From contig JAFAKN010000006.1 in NCBI GenBank assembly GCA_019235415.1, forward strand, positions 1 through 64,000: 64,000 nt of DNA, given 5' to 3'. The notes beneath the pieces are model-generated. The model did not search any database, was not told the DNA's origin, and was given only the letters and a program-made list of their open reading frames with translations. This document shows, one piece after another, positions 1-9,497 of this stretch. A program made the position numbers and the translations under genes. Within the stretch, counting starts at the first letter, position 1. Each line of letters begins with the position of its first letter. This DNA comes from Alphaproteobacteria bacterium (lineage in GTDB: Bacteria > Pseudomonadota > Alphaproteobacteria > Reyranellales > Reyranellaceae).

Positions 1-1
1 G

Positions 2-1195
2 CACCTGGTGCGCAACCTGACGCGGCTCGAGGACCAGGAAGCGTTCAGCCGCATCCTGTTCGGCAATGCCCGCGACCTGATGGACGAGTTCGAGCTGGCG
101 CCGCAGACGCAGGCACTGATTGCCCCGCTCGCCGTGGTCGGCGGCCAAGTCGCGCCCTCGACGCCCGGCACGCCGTTCAACCTCATGATGCGGCCATTGT
201 CGCTCGCCTCGTTGCGCGACGGTGGCTCGCAGGATCCCCGCCTGCTGCCGTTGCGCGGCTCGACCGGCCTGCCGGTCGGCGGCATGGGCGCCATCACCGA
301 CGCGCTGGGCGCCAGCCTGCGCGCGCACGACGGCGAGGTCCTGCTCGGCCAGCCGGTCACGAACATCCGAACGACGGGCGGCCGCGTGCGCGGCGTCGTC
401 ACCGCACGCGGCGATGAGTACGACGCGCCGATCGTCGTCTCCGCCCTCAGCCCCTACACCACCGTGACGTCGCTGGTCGCCGAGGCGCCGGAATGGCGCG
501 AGCTTTTGGCCAAGATGAAACGCAAGCCGATGCGCGGCCGGGCCTTCAAGGTGGTTCTAGCGCTCGACGGCATGCCGCGCTTCGCCGCTGCGTCCTCCGG
601 CGAGGAGGCCGCACGGCTGGCGTCGGCCCAGTTCCGCATCGCGCCCTCGCTCGACTACATCGAGGAGGCGCACACCGACATGCTGCTCGGCCGCCTGTCG
701 CAGAAGCCGGTGATCTGGGGCCTATGTCCTTCGATGACATCGCCCACGCTGGCGCCAACCGGCAAGCACGTGCTCAGCCTGAACGTCGGCAATGCGCCCT
801 ACCGGCTGCGCGAAGGCACCTGGCAGGAGCAGCGCGAGGTCTTCGCCGAGCGTGTCGTGATCAAGCTTGCCGAGTACATGCCGGGGCTAACGAGCCTGAT
901 CCGAGATTGGCGCATCCTCGATCCGACCGACTTCGAGCGCGAGTTCGGGCTGGTCGAAGCCAACATCACGCACGGCGACAGCCTGCCGTTCGGCTCGTTC
1001 TGGATGCGCCCCCTGCCCGGCCTGCACGACTACCGCACGCCGACCGCCGGCCTCTATCTCAGCGGCAACGGCACCTGGCCGGGCAACTACATCTCGGGCA
1101 TCTGCGGTCACAACGCGAGCCAGGCGGTGCTCCGCGACCTGCGCGAGGCCGGCAGCACGCTCGCCCTGGCCAGCAAGGCAGGTCGTTCATGGTGA
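2..1195 (+). CDS. FAD-dependent oxidoreductase, phytoene-dehydrogenase-like (C-terminal part, 5' truncated by window)
   Basis: The frame is open from the first bases of the window, so the listed GTG at 8 is probably internal and the true start lies outside. The product resembles the C-terminal two thirds of amine-oxidase/phytoene-desaturase-type flavoproteins. It has a substrate-side segment (LPVGGMGAITDAL), a beta strand rich in VVSALSP typical of the FAD/substrate domain, and a C-terminal LYLSGNGTWPGNYISG stretch like the final FAD-contacting motif of the family. The N-terminal dinucleotide-binding GxGxxG is not in the window. The stop overlaps the start of the LacI gene by 7 bases, so the two are probably co-transcribed. 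The substrate is unknown. Confidence 0.8.
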   Translation, partial: HLVRNLTRLEDQEAFSRILFGNARDLMDEFELAPQTQALIAPLAVVGGQVAPSTPGTPFNLMMRPLSLASLRDGGSQDPRLLPLRGSTGLPVGGMGAITDALGASLRAHDGEVLLGQPVTNIRTTGGRVRGVVTARGDEYDAPIVVSALSPYTTVTSLVAEAPEWRELLAKMKRKPMRGRAFKVVLALDGMPRFAAASSGEEAARLASAQFRIAPSLDYIEEAHTDMLLGRLSQKPVIWGLCPSMTSPTLAPTGKHVLSLNVGNAPYRLREGTWQEQREVFAERVVIKLAEYMPGLTSLIRDWRILDPTDFEREFGLVEANITHGDSLPFGSFWMRPLPGLHDYRTPTAGLYLSGNGTWPGNYISGICGHNASQAVLRDLREAGSTLALASKAGRSW

Positions 1196-2193
1196 GCGTG
1201 GTCGCCGTGGCCAAGCGCGCCGGCGTGTCGCCGGCCACGGTGTCGCGCGTGCTGGGCGGGCAGGTGCGCGTTTCCGCCGAGACGCGGGCGCGCGTGCTGC
1301 AGGCGATCGAGGAGCTGGGCTATCGGCCCAACGAGGTGGCGCGCAGCCTGCGCGCCGGCCGCGGCCGTGCCGTCGCGCTGGTGACCGGCGACATCGAGCA
1401 GGGCATCAACGCGGCCCTGGCCAAGAACGTGCAGAGCGAGCTCGAGGCGCTCGGGCTCGACCTCTTGCTGTTCAACATGGAGCACCGCGAGGAGCGCCTG
1501 CGCCATTTCCTCGAGCGCGCGCCCTCCCTCGCCCTGCGCGGCGTGCTGCTGAGCGCGCCGCACGTCATGGACATGCCCACGCTGCTGCCGGTGATCCAGG
1601 CGGCGATCAGGAGCGGCGTGGCGATCGTCTCGCTCGGCCAGGATTTCAGCGCCGAGGGCATTCCCTCGATCGTGAACGACAATGCCGGCGGCGCCGCCGC
1701 AGCCGTCGCGCATCTCATCGCCAGCGGCCGCACGCCGGTGGCGTTCGTCGGACGCATCGAAACGTCGGTGGTCGGCCGCGCCCGATTCGACGGCTATCGC
1801 GCCTCGCTTTTGGCGAATGGCGAGGACGTCGACGCCGGCCTGGTCTGGGAGATCTCCGAAGGCTACCGCGCCGATGCCGGCTACCAGGCGACGCGCGCCG
1901 CGCTCAAGAGGAACGTGCATTTCGGGGCGGTCTTCGCCGCCAGCGACGAGCTGGCGCTGGGCGGCATGGCGGCGGCGGCCGATCACGGCCTCGCCGTGCC
2001 CGACGAGGTGGCCTTCATGGGCTTCGGAGGCTTGAGCTGGGGCGCGTTCTCGCGGCCATCGCTCAGCACCGTGGCGATCGACGCCCCCGCCGCGGCACGC
2101 GCCGTCGGCGAGGTCTTCAAGGCGGACGGCCCGCCCGGTGCGGCGGGCCTCACCACCATTCCTACCAAACTCGTCCTGCGCCAGTCGGCGTAG
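1189..2193 (+). CDS. LacI-family transcriptional regulator
   Basis: 334 aa. The N-terminus carries the LacI helix-turn-helix (VAKRAGVSPATVSRVLGG) and hinge (ELGYRPNEVARSLR), followed by a periplasmic-binding-protein-like sensor domain, as usual for the family. I chose the ATG at 1189 because the HTH begins at once; the ORF track extends far upstream in a shadow frame. It overlaps the preceding oxidoreductase by 7 bases and precedes a dipeptidase and an amidohydrolase on the same strand, so it may control this small catabolic operon. The effector is unknown. Confidence 0.93.
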   Translation: MVSVVAVAKRAGVSPATVSRVLGGQVRVSAETRARVLQAIEELGYRPNEVARSLRAGRGRAVALVTGDIEQGINAALAKNVQSELEALGLDLLLFNMEHREERLRHFLERAPSLALRGVLLSAPHVMDMPTLLPVIQAAIRSGVAIVSLGQDFSAEGIPSIVNDNAGGAAAAVAHLIASGRTPVAFVGRIETSVVGRARFDGYRASLLANGEDVDAGLVWEISEGYRADAGYQATRAALKRNVHFGAVFAASDELALGGMAAAADHGLAVPDEVAFMGFGGLSWGAFSRPSLSTVAIDAPAAARAVGEVFKADGPPGAAGLTTIPTKLVLRQSA

Positions 2194-2213
2194 GCGGATC
2201 CGGAGTAGAGCGT

Positions 2214-3266
2214 ATGTTGATCGACGGCCTGCAGTGCGGACATTTTACACGCGACACCTTCACCGATCTGCGCAAGGCCGACGTCGGCGCCGTGACGGTG
2301 ACCTGCGGCTTCTGGGAAGGCACGGTGGAATCGCTCGATTCGATCGCGCGCTGGCGCGACCTGGTCAACGCCAACGCCGATCTCGTGGCCATCGCACACA
2401 CGGCGGCCGAGATCGAGGCGATCGCCGCTTCCGGGCGCACGGCGATCCTGCTCGGCTTCCAGAACTCCAACCTGCTGGAAGGCCGCATCCGCTTCGTCGA
2501 GCTGTTCGCCGAGCTCGGCGTGCGCGCCATCCAGCTCACCTACAACAACCAGAACGAGCTCGGCGGCAGCTGCTACGAGGCGGAGGACTCGGGCCTGTCG
2601 CGCACCGGCAAGGAGATGGTGCGCGAGATGAACCGTTGCGGCGTGCTGGTCGACCTCAGCCATGTCGGCAACGGCACTACCCGGGACGCCATCCTGTGCT
2701 CGGAAAAGCCGGTGGCGGTGACCCACGCCAATCCCGATAGCCTGTTCCCGCACAAGCGCAACAAGACCGACGACGTCCTGAGGGCGCTGGCCGAGCGTGG
2801 CGGCGTGCTGGGCTGTGCCACCTACCGCAACATCACCGGCGACCACTACTGCAGCTCGCTTCGGAACTGGTGCGAGATGGTGGCCAAGTCGGTCGACATC
2901 ATGGGCATCGACCATGTCGGCATCGGCACCGACCGCAGCCACAACTTCACCAAGCCCGACTACGACTGGATGCGCATGGGACGCTGGACACGCGGCGTCG
3001 ACTACGGCGCGGCCTCCGCCGCGCGGCCGGGCAAGGCGCCGCCGCCGGCGTGGTTCACCGAGGTGCACCATCTCGGCCTGCTGCCAGGTGGCCTGAAGGA
3101 CGTCGGGTTCTCGGCCGTCGAGGTCGACAAGATCACCAGCGGCAACTGGCTGAGACTCTATCGCGCGGTGTTCGGCGACGGACAGCCCGTTGCGGTCGCG
3201 ACACCCCGCTTCGTGCAAAGCGATCCGGTGCTGGCCACGACGCCGCGCCTGTCGGCCGCCTCGTGA
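2214..3266 (+). CDS. membrane dipeptidase (peptidase family M19)
   Basis: 350 aa, the usual length for M19 renal-dipeptidase-like metallopeptidases. Family landmarks visible are QLTYNNQNELGG, VDLSHVGNGTTRDAI, VAVTHANPDS and a late GIDHVGIGTDRSHNF segment. The N-terminal metal motif is atypical: the family usually has DGHND, here the corresponding stretch reads IDGLQCGHF, so substrate range or metal content may differ. A GGAG Shine-Dalgarno lies 8 bases before the ATG. The stop overlaps the GTG start of the next amidohydrolase (GTGA), indicating translational coupling. No signal peptide is evident, so a cytoplasmic location is likely. Confidence 0.88.
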   Translation: MLIDGLQCGHFTRDTFTDLRKADVGAVTVTCGFWEGTVESLDSIARWRDLVNANADLVAIAHTAAEIEAIAASGRTAILLGFQNSNLLEGRIRFVELFAELGVRAIQLTYNNQNELGGSCYEAEDSGLSRTGKEMVREMNRCGVLVDLSHVGNGTTRDAILCSEKPVAVTHANPDSLFPHKRNKTDDVLRALAERGGVLGCATYRNITGDHYCSSLRNWCEMVAKSVDIMGIDHVGIGTDRSHNFTKPDYDWMRMGRWTRGVDYGAASAARPGKAPPPAWFTEVHHLGLLPGGLKDVGFSAVEVDKITSGNWLRLYRAVFGDGQPVAVATPRFVQSDPVLATTPRLSAAS

Positions 3267-4240
3267 GCGTCGCCGGCGTGGAGCGCATCGCGCTCGACGT
3301 CCATGCACATCTGGCGCCGGTGCTCAGGGATCGGCTGGCGAGCATCGCGGGCGTCACCTGGGACGACGCGGCCGGCGCGCTCACGATCGACGGCTACACG
3401 TTGGCCGCCAAGTCGGTCTATCGGCCCGAGGCGCTGGTCGCCTGGATGGACGAGCAGCGGGTCGAGCGCGCCTGGATCTCGATCCCGCCGCCGCTCTATC
3501 GCCTCGACCTTGACTTGGCGGCGATGCGCGACTGGGTGCACTACGCCAACGATGGCCTCGACGTCATGGCGTCGCGCTTTCCCGATCGCCTGTCGCCGCT
3601 CTATCACCTGCCCGTCACGCACCCGGCCTTGGCGGCCGAAGTCGCCACCGAGCGCGCCCGCACCAGCAAGGCGCGCTTCGCCATGCCGGCCGGATCGCAG
3701 GACCACAAGACCGTTCTCTCCGACCCTGACTTCGCGCCGCTCTGGTCGACGCTCGACCAGGTGCGCGGCTTTCTGTTCCTGCACCCGTGCAAGGGCTGCG
3801 ACCCGCGCTTCGAGCCGTTCTACCTGCACAACCTTTTGGGCAGCCCGATGGAGACGGCGCTCGCCGCCGCGCACCTCGCGATGTCCGGCGTGCTCGAGCG
3901 CCATCCCAACATGACGGTCTGCCTGGCGCACGGTGGCGGCGCCGCGGCCGCCATCGCCGGCCGCCTGGAACGCGGCCAGGTGACGGGGCGCCCCGGGGCC
4001 GATACCGGCGCGGAAAAGCCGCGCATCTCGTTCCGCCGCTTCTGCGTCGACTGCATCACCCACGATGCGGCGACGCTCGCGCTCGCCGCCGCCCGCCACG
4101 GCGAGGACCACGTCGTGTTCGGTTCCGACTGGCCCTTCTCCATGGGCCTGCCGGAACCGCACAGGCAACTCGCCGACCTCGACCCGAAGCTGCGCCAGCG
4201 CATCTTCCAGCACAATGCAAAGGCGCTCGGGCTGCTCTGA
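3263..4240 (+). CDS. amidohydrolase family protein (ACMSD/Amidohydro_2 type)
   Basis: 325 aa. It starts at a GTG overlapping the upstream stop by 4 bases. The N-terminal metal motif is LDVHAHL (HxH), and the C-terminal metal Asp is in VVFGSDWPFSMG, both typical of the Amidohydro_2 family that includes aminocarboxymuconate-semialdehyde decarboxylase and related hydrolases. A conserved CLAHGGGAA segment supplies a further His. The coupled arrangement with an M19 dipeptidase and a LacI regulator suggests a small catabolic operon for an amide or carboxylated ring substrate. The exact reaction cannot be read from sequence. Confidence 0.85.
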   Translation: MSVAGVERIALDVHAHLAPVLRDRLASIAGVTWDDAAGALTIDGYTLAAKSVYRPEALVAWMDEQRVERAWISIPPPLYRLDLDLAAMRDWVHYANDGLDVMASRFPDRLSPLYHLPVTHPALAAEVATERARTSKARFAMPAGSQDHKTVLSDPDFAPLWSTLDQVRGFLFLHPCKGCDPRFEPFYLHNLLGSPMETALAAAHLAMSGVLERHPNMTVCLAHGGGAAAAIAGRLERGQVTGRPGADTGAEKPRISFRRFCVDCITHDAATLALAAARHGEDHVVFGSDWPFSMGLPEPHRQLADLDPKLRQRIFQHNAKALGLL

Positions 4241-4247
4241 AGCGTGG

Positions 4248-4457
4248 TTACCGATCCGGGTCGAGTTCCGGGTATTGCCGATAGACGCGAAATATCAGAT
4301 GTCGGGCGACGATGCCGATGACGTCGGCAAGTGCGCCACGGCATTCATCCTTCTCTTCGCCTTCAGGCAGTTCACTGATGATGCCGTCGAGCGCGCCGAG
4401 CGGGCCATCCAAAGCAAGTGCGGCCGCCACGAGACGCGTCGCGATGTCCATCTGCAT
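4248..4457 (-). CDS. small hypothetical protein (69 aa)
   Basis: A compact acidic/helical small protein in the 437-base gap between the amidohydrolase and the EF-G-like gene, on the opposite strand. The composition is protein-like (DIATRLVAAALALDGPLG, then a charged loop, then VIGIVARHLIFRVYR), unlike the Arg/Ser-rich shadows around it. The frame stays open upstream of the ATG with plausible residues but shows no ATG, GTG or TTG there, so the start at 4457 is the simplest choice. I do not recognise a family. It might be an annotated small protein or a remnant. Confidence 0.45.
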   Translation of the reverse strand: MQMDIATRLVAAALALDGPLGALDGIISELPEGEEKDECRGALADVIGIVARHLIFRVYRQYPELDPDR

Positions 4458-4677
4458 GATGCCGATATTGCTCCCGGCATCGTCTTTAACCCAGCGATCA
4501 TCGGTTGAAGCCGCACTGCACGTCGGCCTGCAAGAATCTTCCCCCGGGCCCGCATTGACTCGCCGTCATCGGAGTGAAACGATTTCTTCGACAAGGCTTC
4601 GCTCCGGACCAGTTCGGCAGCGACCAGCGTCCGGAGCTTTTGCCGCGAAGCGCACGCGCGAAAGGGAGGACGCTGAC

Positions 4678-6750
4678 ATGAACGACATCAAATCCGAGAC
4701 CATCCCTGGAGGCAGACCAGGCAGCGGCGCGCATCGTGTGGTGGCGCTGTGCGGGCCGTACCTCTCGGGCAAGACCAGCCTGCTCGAGAGCATCCTCTAC
4801 GCCACGGGGGCCATCGGCCGGCGCGGGTCGACGCGCGCCGGCACCTCGATCGGCGACGGCGCGCCGGAGGCGCGCAAGCGCGGCATGGGCACCGAGCTCA
4901 ACGTCGCCTCGGTCGACTATCTCGGCGACCAGTGGACCTTCGTCGACGTGCCGGGCTCGATCGAGTTCCAGCACGACGCCTTCGCCGCCCTGGCCGTGTG
5001 CGACGCCGCCGTCGTGGTCTGCGAGCCCGCCCCCGAGCGTGTCGTGGTCCTGGCGCCGCTCCTGAAATACATCGAAGACAACCGCATCCCGCACATCCTG
5101 TTCGTCAACAAGATCGATTCGGCCGAGGTCCGCGTGCGCGACATGATGGCCGCGCTGCAGACGATCTCGACGCGCAAGCTGGTGCTGCGCCAGGTGCCGA
5201 TCCGCCGTGCCGCCGCCAACGGCGCCGACGAGACGGTGGGCTATGTCGACCTCGTGAGCGAGCGCGCCTACCGCTACAAGTCGAGCGGCGCCTCCGACCT
5301 GATCGAGATGCCGGCCGAGCTGCTGCCGCGCGAAAACGAGGCGCGCCGCGAGATGCTGGAAACCCTGTCGGAGTTCGACGACACCCTGCTCGAGCAGCTG
5401 ATCGAGGACATCGCGCCGGAGAAGTCGCTGATCTACCGCGACCTGCACGACGAGTTCGGCGCCGACCAGATCGCGCCCGTGCTGCTCGGCGCCGGCGACC
5501 GCGAGAACGGCGTGCGGCGGCTGTTGAAGGCGCTGCGCCACGACACGCCGTTCGTCGCCAGGACCGCCGAACGCCGCGCCCTGCCGTCGAACGGCGTGGC
5601 GATGCTCGAATGCTTCAAGGTCCTGCACCAGAGCCACGCCGGCAAGCTCTCCCTCTGCCGCGTCTGGTCCGGGACGCTGAGCGAGGGGCAGACCCTGGGC
5701 GGGCAGCGCATCGGCACCTTGCTGCGGCCGTTCGGCCAGCGGCTGGACAAGATCGCCGAGGCCAAGGCGGGCGAGATCGTGGCGCTGGCCAAGGTCGACG
5801 CCCTGTCGGCCGGCCAGACGCTGAGTGCCGCCGGCATCGTCGCCACGGAGGATTTCCCGGCCGCCGAGCCGCCGGTGTTCGGGCTGTCGCTCTCGGCCAA
5901 GAACCGCAACGACGAGGTCAAGCTCACCGCGGCGCTGCAGAAGATCATCGAGGAAGACCCGTCACTCAGCTACGAGCAGCGGGCCGAGACGCACGAGCTC
6001 CTGCTCAAGGGCCAGGGCGAGATGCATCTGAAGGTGGCGATCGACAAGCTTGCCGCCCGCTACAACGTCGCCGTCGAGACGCAGACGCCGCGTGTCGCGT
6101 ATCGCGAGACCATCCAGCTCGGCACGCAGCAGCACGCGCGCTACAAGCGGCAGACCGGCGGCCATGGCCAGTTCGCCGACATCAAGATCGAGATCAAGCC
6201 CCTGCCGCGCGGCTCGGGCTTCCGCTTCGTCGACAAGATCGTAGGCGGCGTGGTGCCGCGCAACTTCATCCCGGCGGTCGAGGAAGGCCTGGGCGAGAAC
6301 CTCAAGGAAGGCCCGCTCGGCCAGCCCGTGGTCGACCTCGAAGTGACGCTGTTCGACGGCCAGTACCATTCGGTCGACAGCTCGGAAATGTCGTTCAAGA
6401 TGGCCGCCCGCATCGCGCTCAGCGAGGGCCTGCCCAAGTGCAAGCCGGTGCTGCTCGAGCCGATCCTCAAGGTGACCGTGGCCGCGCCCAGCGAAGCAAC
6501 GCCGCGCATCCAGCGGCTGATCTCGGGCCGCCGAGGCCAGCTTCTGGGCTATGACGCGCGCGCGGGGTGGAGCGGCTGGGACGAGGTTTCGGCCCTGATG
6601 CCCGAGGCCGAGATCGCCGACATGATCGTCGAGATCCGCTCGGTCACGCAGGGCGTCGGCACCTTCCGCACCGAGTTCGACCATCTGCAGGAGCTGGTCG
6701 GACGCACCGCCGACCGCATCGTCGAGGAGAGCAAGAAGCGGGCTGCCTGA
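4678..6750 (+). CDS. elongation factor G-like translational GTPase (second EF-G type)
   Basis: 690 aa with the layout of EF-G: a G domain, a beta-barrel domain, then domains III to V. The P-loop is GPYLSGKT (residues 26-33) instead of the usual GHxDxGKT, the G3 motif is DVPG rather than DTPGH, and the G4 motif is NKID. Domain IV and V segments such as RQTGGHGQFADIKIEIKPL are clear. These departures put it with the divergent EF-G paralogues of alphaproteobacteria rather than the canonical FusA of the str operon. A strong AAAGGGAGGA precedes the ATG. Its role, for example in recycling or stress translation, is not evident. Confidence 0.88.
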   Translation: MNDIKSETIPGGRPGSGAHRVVALCGPYLSGKTSLLESILYATGAIGRRGSTRAGTSIGDGAPEARKRGMGTELNVASVDYLGDQWTFVDVPGSIEFQHDAFAALAVCDAAVVVCEPAPERVVVLAPLLKYIEDNRIPHILFVNKIDSAEVRVRDMMAALQTISTRKLVLRQVPIRRAAANGADETVGYVDLVSERAYRYKSSGASDLIEMPAELLPRENEARREMLETLSEFDDTLLEQLIEDIAPEKSLIYRDLHDEFGADQIAPVLLGAGDRENGVRRLLKALRHDTPFVARTAERRALPSNGVAMLECFKVLHQSHAGKLSLCRVWSGTLSEGQTLGGQRIGTLLRPFGQRLDKIAEAKAGEIVALAKVDALSAGQTLSAAGIVATEDFPAAEPPVFGLSLSAKNRNDEVKLTAALQKIIEEDPSLSYEQRAETHELLLKGQGEMHLKVAIDKLAARYNVAVETQTPRVAYRETIQLGTQQHARYKRQTGGHGQFADIKIEIKPLPRGSGFRFVDKIVGGVVPRNFIPAVEEGLGENLKEGPLGQPVVDLEVTLFDGQYHSVDSSEMSFKMAARIALSEGLPKCKPVLLEPILKVTVAAPSEATPRIQRLISGRRGQLLGYDARAGWSGWDEVSALMPEAEIADMIVEIRSVTQGVGTFRTEFDHLQELVGRTADRIVEESKKRAA

Positions 6751-6767
6751 CGCTGCTTCACAAGCCG

Positions 6768-6794
6768 GTGAGAGGGCGCTGCGGCGCCTTCTCC
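6768..6794 (+). terminator. hairpin after the EF-G-like gene, possible terminator
   Basis: A 10-pair stem (GAGAGGGCGC paired to GCGCCTTCTC with one G-T) around a 4-base loop lies about 20 bases after the stop. No T-run follows, so intrinsic termination is uncertain. It could equally be a processing site between this gene and the downstream thioredoxin-like gene. Confidence 0.35.
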
Positions 6795-6853
6795 TGGTGC
6801 AGTGCGCTATTCATACTGCTCCCGTGGAACATGTCCCAAGGGAGACCCATCGC

Positions 6854-7300
6854 ATGATCAAGAGAAGGTCCATGGTGATGGCCGGCCTGGCGATGGCCGG
6901 CGCAGCATCATCGACCCGCATCGCGCTCGCCCAGACCGACAAGGGGTCGGGCAAGCCGATGCTGGTGTTCGTCGGCCACGAGCTTTGAGGCGGATGCAAG
7001 ATCTGGCGTGCCCAGTCCGAACCCGCTTTCGTCGCCTCTGACGCCTGCAAGAAGCTCGACTACCGCATCGTCCATCCGGCCAACCAGTCGCTGGTCCTGG
7101 ACGAGGAATATTGGCCGGCCGACGCCAAATGGGTGCGGACCGCCTTCCTCGACAGCGACGAGGGCAAGGCGCGGCCCGACGCCACTCCCCGCTTCATCCT
7201 GGCCCAGAACGGCAAGATCATCCTCGCCGTGACCGGCAATGCCGGCTGGAAAGACCAGATGTGGCCCAAGATCCTGGCGGTCACCGGGACATCGGCTTGA
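6854..7300 (+). CDS. exported thioredoxin-fold protein with in-frame TGA at the first CxxC position (candidate selenoprotein)
   Basis: If TGA at 6986-6988 is read as selenocysteine the product is 148 residues: a Tat-like signal (KRRSMVMAG, cleavage near ALAQ), strand MLVFVG, the redox motif U45-G-G-C48 at the start of helix 1, then a long helix, strands, and a TP cis-proline motif (P112) before the strand RFILAQNGKIILAV. This is the standard thioredoxin order, and the TGA is exactly where the nucleophilic Cys belongs. There is no other stop or frameshift, and codons after the TGA keep the high-GC third positions of a real gene. An AAGGGAGA site lies 8 bases before the ATG. msrP follows 106 bases downstream, suggesting a periplasmic thiol/methionine redox role. 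The alternative is a Cys (TGC) or Trp (TGG) to TGA nonsense mutation. Confidence 0.7.
6989..7018 (+). promoter_or_regulatory. candidate bacterial SECIS-like hairpin just after the in-frame TGA
   Basis: CTGG (7003-7006) pairs with CCAG (7012-7015) around the 5-base loop CGTGC. A further GGA (6992-6994) can pair with TCC (7016-7018) across a bulge. The apical loop begins 18 bases after the TGA and contains G among its first two bases. Both properties fit what I recall of bacterial SECIS elements, which lie within the coding region immediately after the UGA. The stem is short and was found by eye only. Confidence 0.4.
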
Positions 7301-7406
7301 GGGGCGACGCGAGCAGGCGGCGTCAGCGCCGTCACGCCGCGTTGAGCAGGATTGACTTGGCAAGCGACCGGCGGCGCGCCAAGTGGGGCCGCAAAGGAGG
7401 CTTTAC

Positions 7407-8363
<957 letters not shown>

Positions 8364-8527
8364 TCGGGGCTTTGCCTCGCCTCGCCGGCCCGCGCTAAAA
8401 GCAGAAGGAGCGCGGCCCCTCGTCCTGAGAGAAGTCCAAGGATCTGGTCCGCCTCGTGAGCTTTGAGCGGACTCGGTCGGGGTGACCCCCGACCTGAGGA
8501 GGTCCGCGGTCCAGGGAGGAGTTGGCG

Positions 8528-9493
8528 TTGAAGACGACGAGGCGCTCGGCGCTGGCGGGCATGGCAGCCCTTGCGGCCGCGCCGCGGGCATTTGCCGAGG
8601 CGGCATTCCCGGACAAGCCGATCAAGATCGTCGTTCCGTTCGCGCCCGGCAGCGCCACCGACATCACCGCCCGGGGCCTCGGCGGCAAGCTGCAGGAGAT
8701 CCTGAAGCAGCCGATCATCGTCGACGACAAGCCGGGCGCCTCAGGCCAGCTCGGCGCCTCGGCGGTCGCGACCGCGGCGGGCGACGGCTACACGCTGTTG
8801 ATGGGCACCAATTCGACCAACGCGGCCAACACCGCCCTCTTCAAGAAGCTCTCGTACGATCCCGACAAGGATTTCGCGCCGATCATGCGCTGCATCACCG
8901 GCGTGAATGCGCTCGTCGTGAACAACGACCTGCCGATCAAGACGGTCGCCGAGCTGATCGACTACGCCAAGACGAACCCCGGCAAGCTCAACTATTCCGA
9001 AGCCAGCGCCAGCCAGCGCGTCTCGGCAGAGATGTTCAACCAGCTGGCCGGCGTGAAGATCGAGCGCGTGCCCTACAAGGCGAGCCCGCAGGCGCTGGGC
9101 GACGTCGCCTCCGGCCAGGTCCAGGTGATGTTCCCGGACCTGCCGCAGGCGCTCAGCCAGATCGAGGCCGGCCGCGTGCGCGGGCTGGGAGTGACGGGGC
9201 CCACGCGCACGCCGGTGGCGCCCGACCTCCCGGCAATCGCCGAGACCGTGCCGGGCTACTCCCTGGTTTACTGGCTGGCGGTGTTCGCGCCGGCCAACAC
9301 GCCCCAGCCCATCCAGAAGGCGCTGGCCGACGCCATCGGCGAGGCGATGAAGGATCCCGCGACTGCCAAGGCGATGACGCAAGGGCGCATGGACATCGCG
9401 CCGCTCGCGCTCACCGAGTTTGCGGCGTACGTCAAGAAGGAAACCGATTGGTGGGCCAGGGCGATCCAGGCCGCCGGGATCGAACCGGAGTGA
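8528..9493 (+). CDS. Bug-family tripartite tricarboxylate transporter substrate-binding protein
   Basis: About 321 aa, standard for TctC/Bug periplasmic binding proteins. The N-terminus has a signal with twin Arg (KTTRRSALAG, ending RAFAEA), then the family motif FPDKPIKIVVPFAPGSATDITAR in two adjoining pieces, and later VPYKASPQALGDVASGQVQ. The initiation codon is TTG: TTG at 8528 is 7 bases after AGGGAGGA, whereas the track's TTG at 8522 is only one base from it. It is followed 4 bases later by enoyl-CoA hydratase, so the ligand may be a carboxylate feeding the CoA-ester genes downstream. Orphan Bug proteins without tctAB are common in this type of genome. Confidence 0.9.
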   Translation: MKTTRRSALAGMAALAAAPRAFAEAAFPDKPIKIVVPFAPGSATDITARGLGGKLQEILKQPIIVDDKPGASGQLGASAVATAAGDGYTLLMGTNSTNAANTALFKKLSYDPDKDFAPIMRCITGVNALVVNNDLPIKTVAELIDYAKTNPGKLNYSEASASQRVSAEMFNQLAGVKIERVPYKASPQALGDVASGQVQVMFPDLPQALSQIEAGRVRGLGVTGPTRTPVAPDLPAIAETVPGYSLVYWLAVFAPANTPQPIQKALADAIGEAMKDPATAKAMTQGRMDIAPLALTEFAAYVKKETDWWARAIQAAGIEPE

Positions 9494-9497
9494 CAGC

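Noticed and set aside
493-2193. 566-aa frame as one protein
   Set aside because: The part before 1189 is a shadow of the oxidoreductase; only the LacI part from the ATG at 1189 has a real domain.
6797-6988. 63-aa short protein as a complete gene ending at the TGA
   Set aside because: It would end in the middle of a thioredoxin active site, and coding character continues in the same frame for 104 codons.
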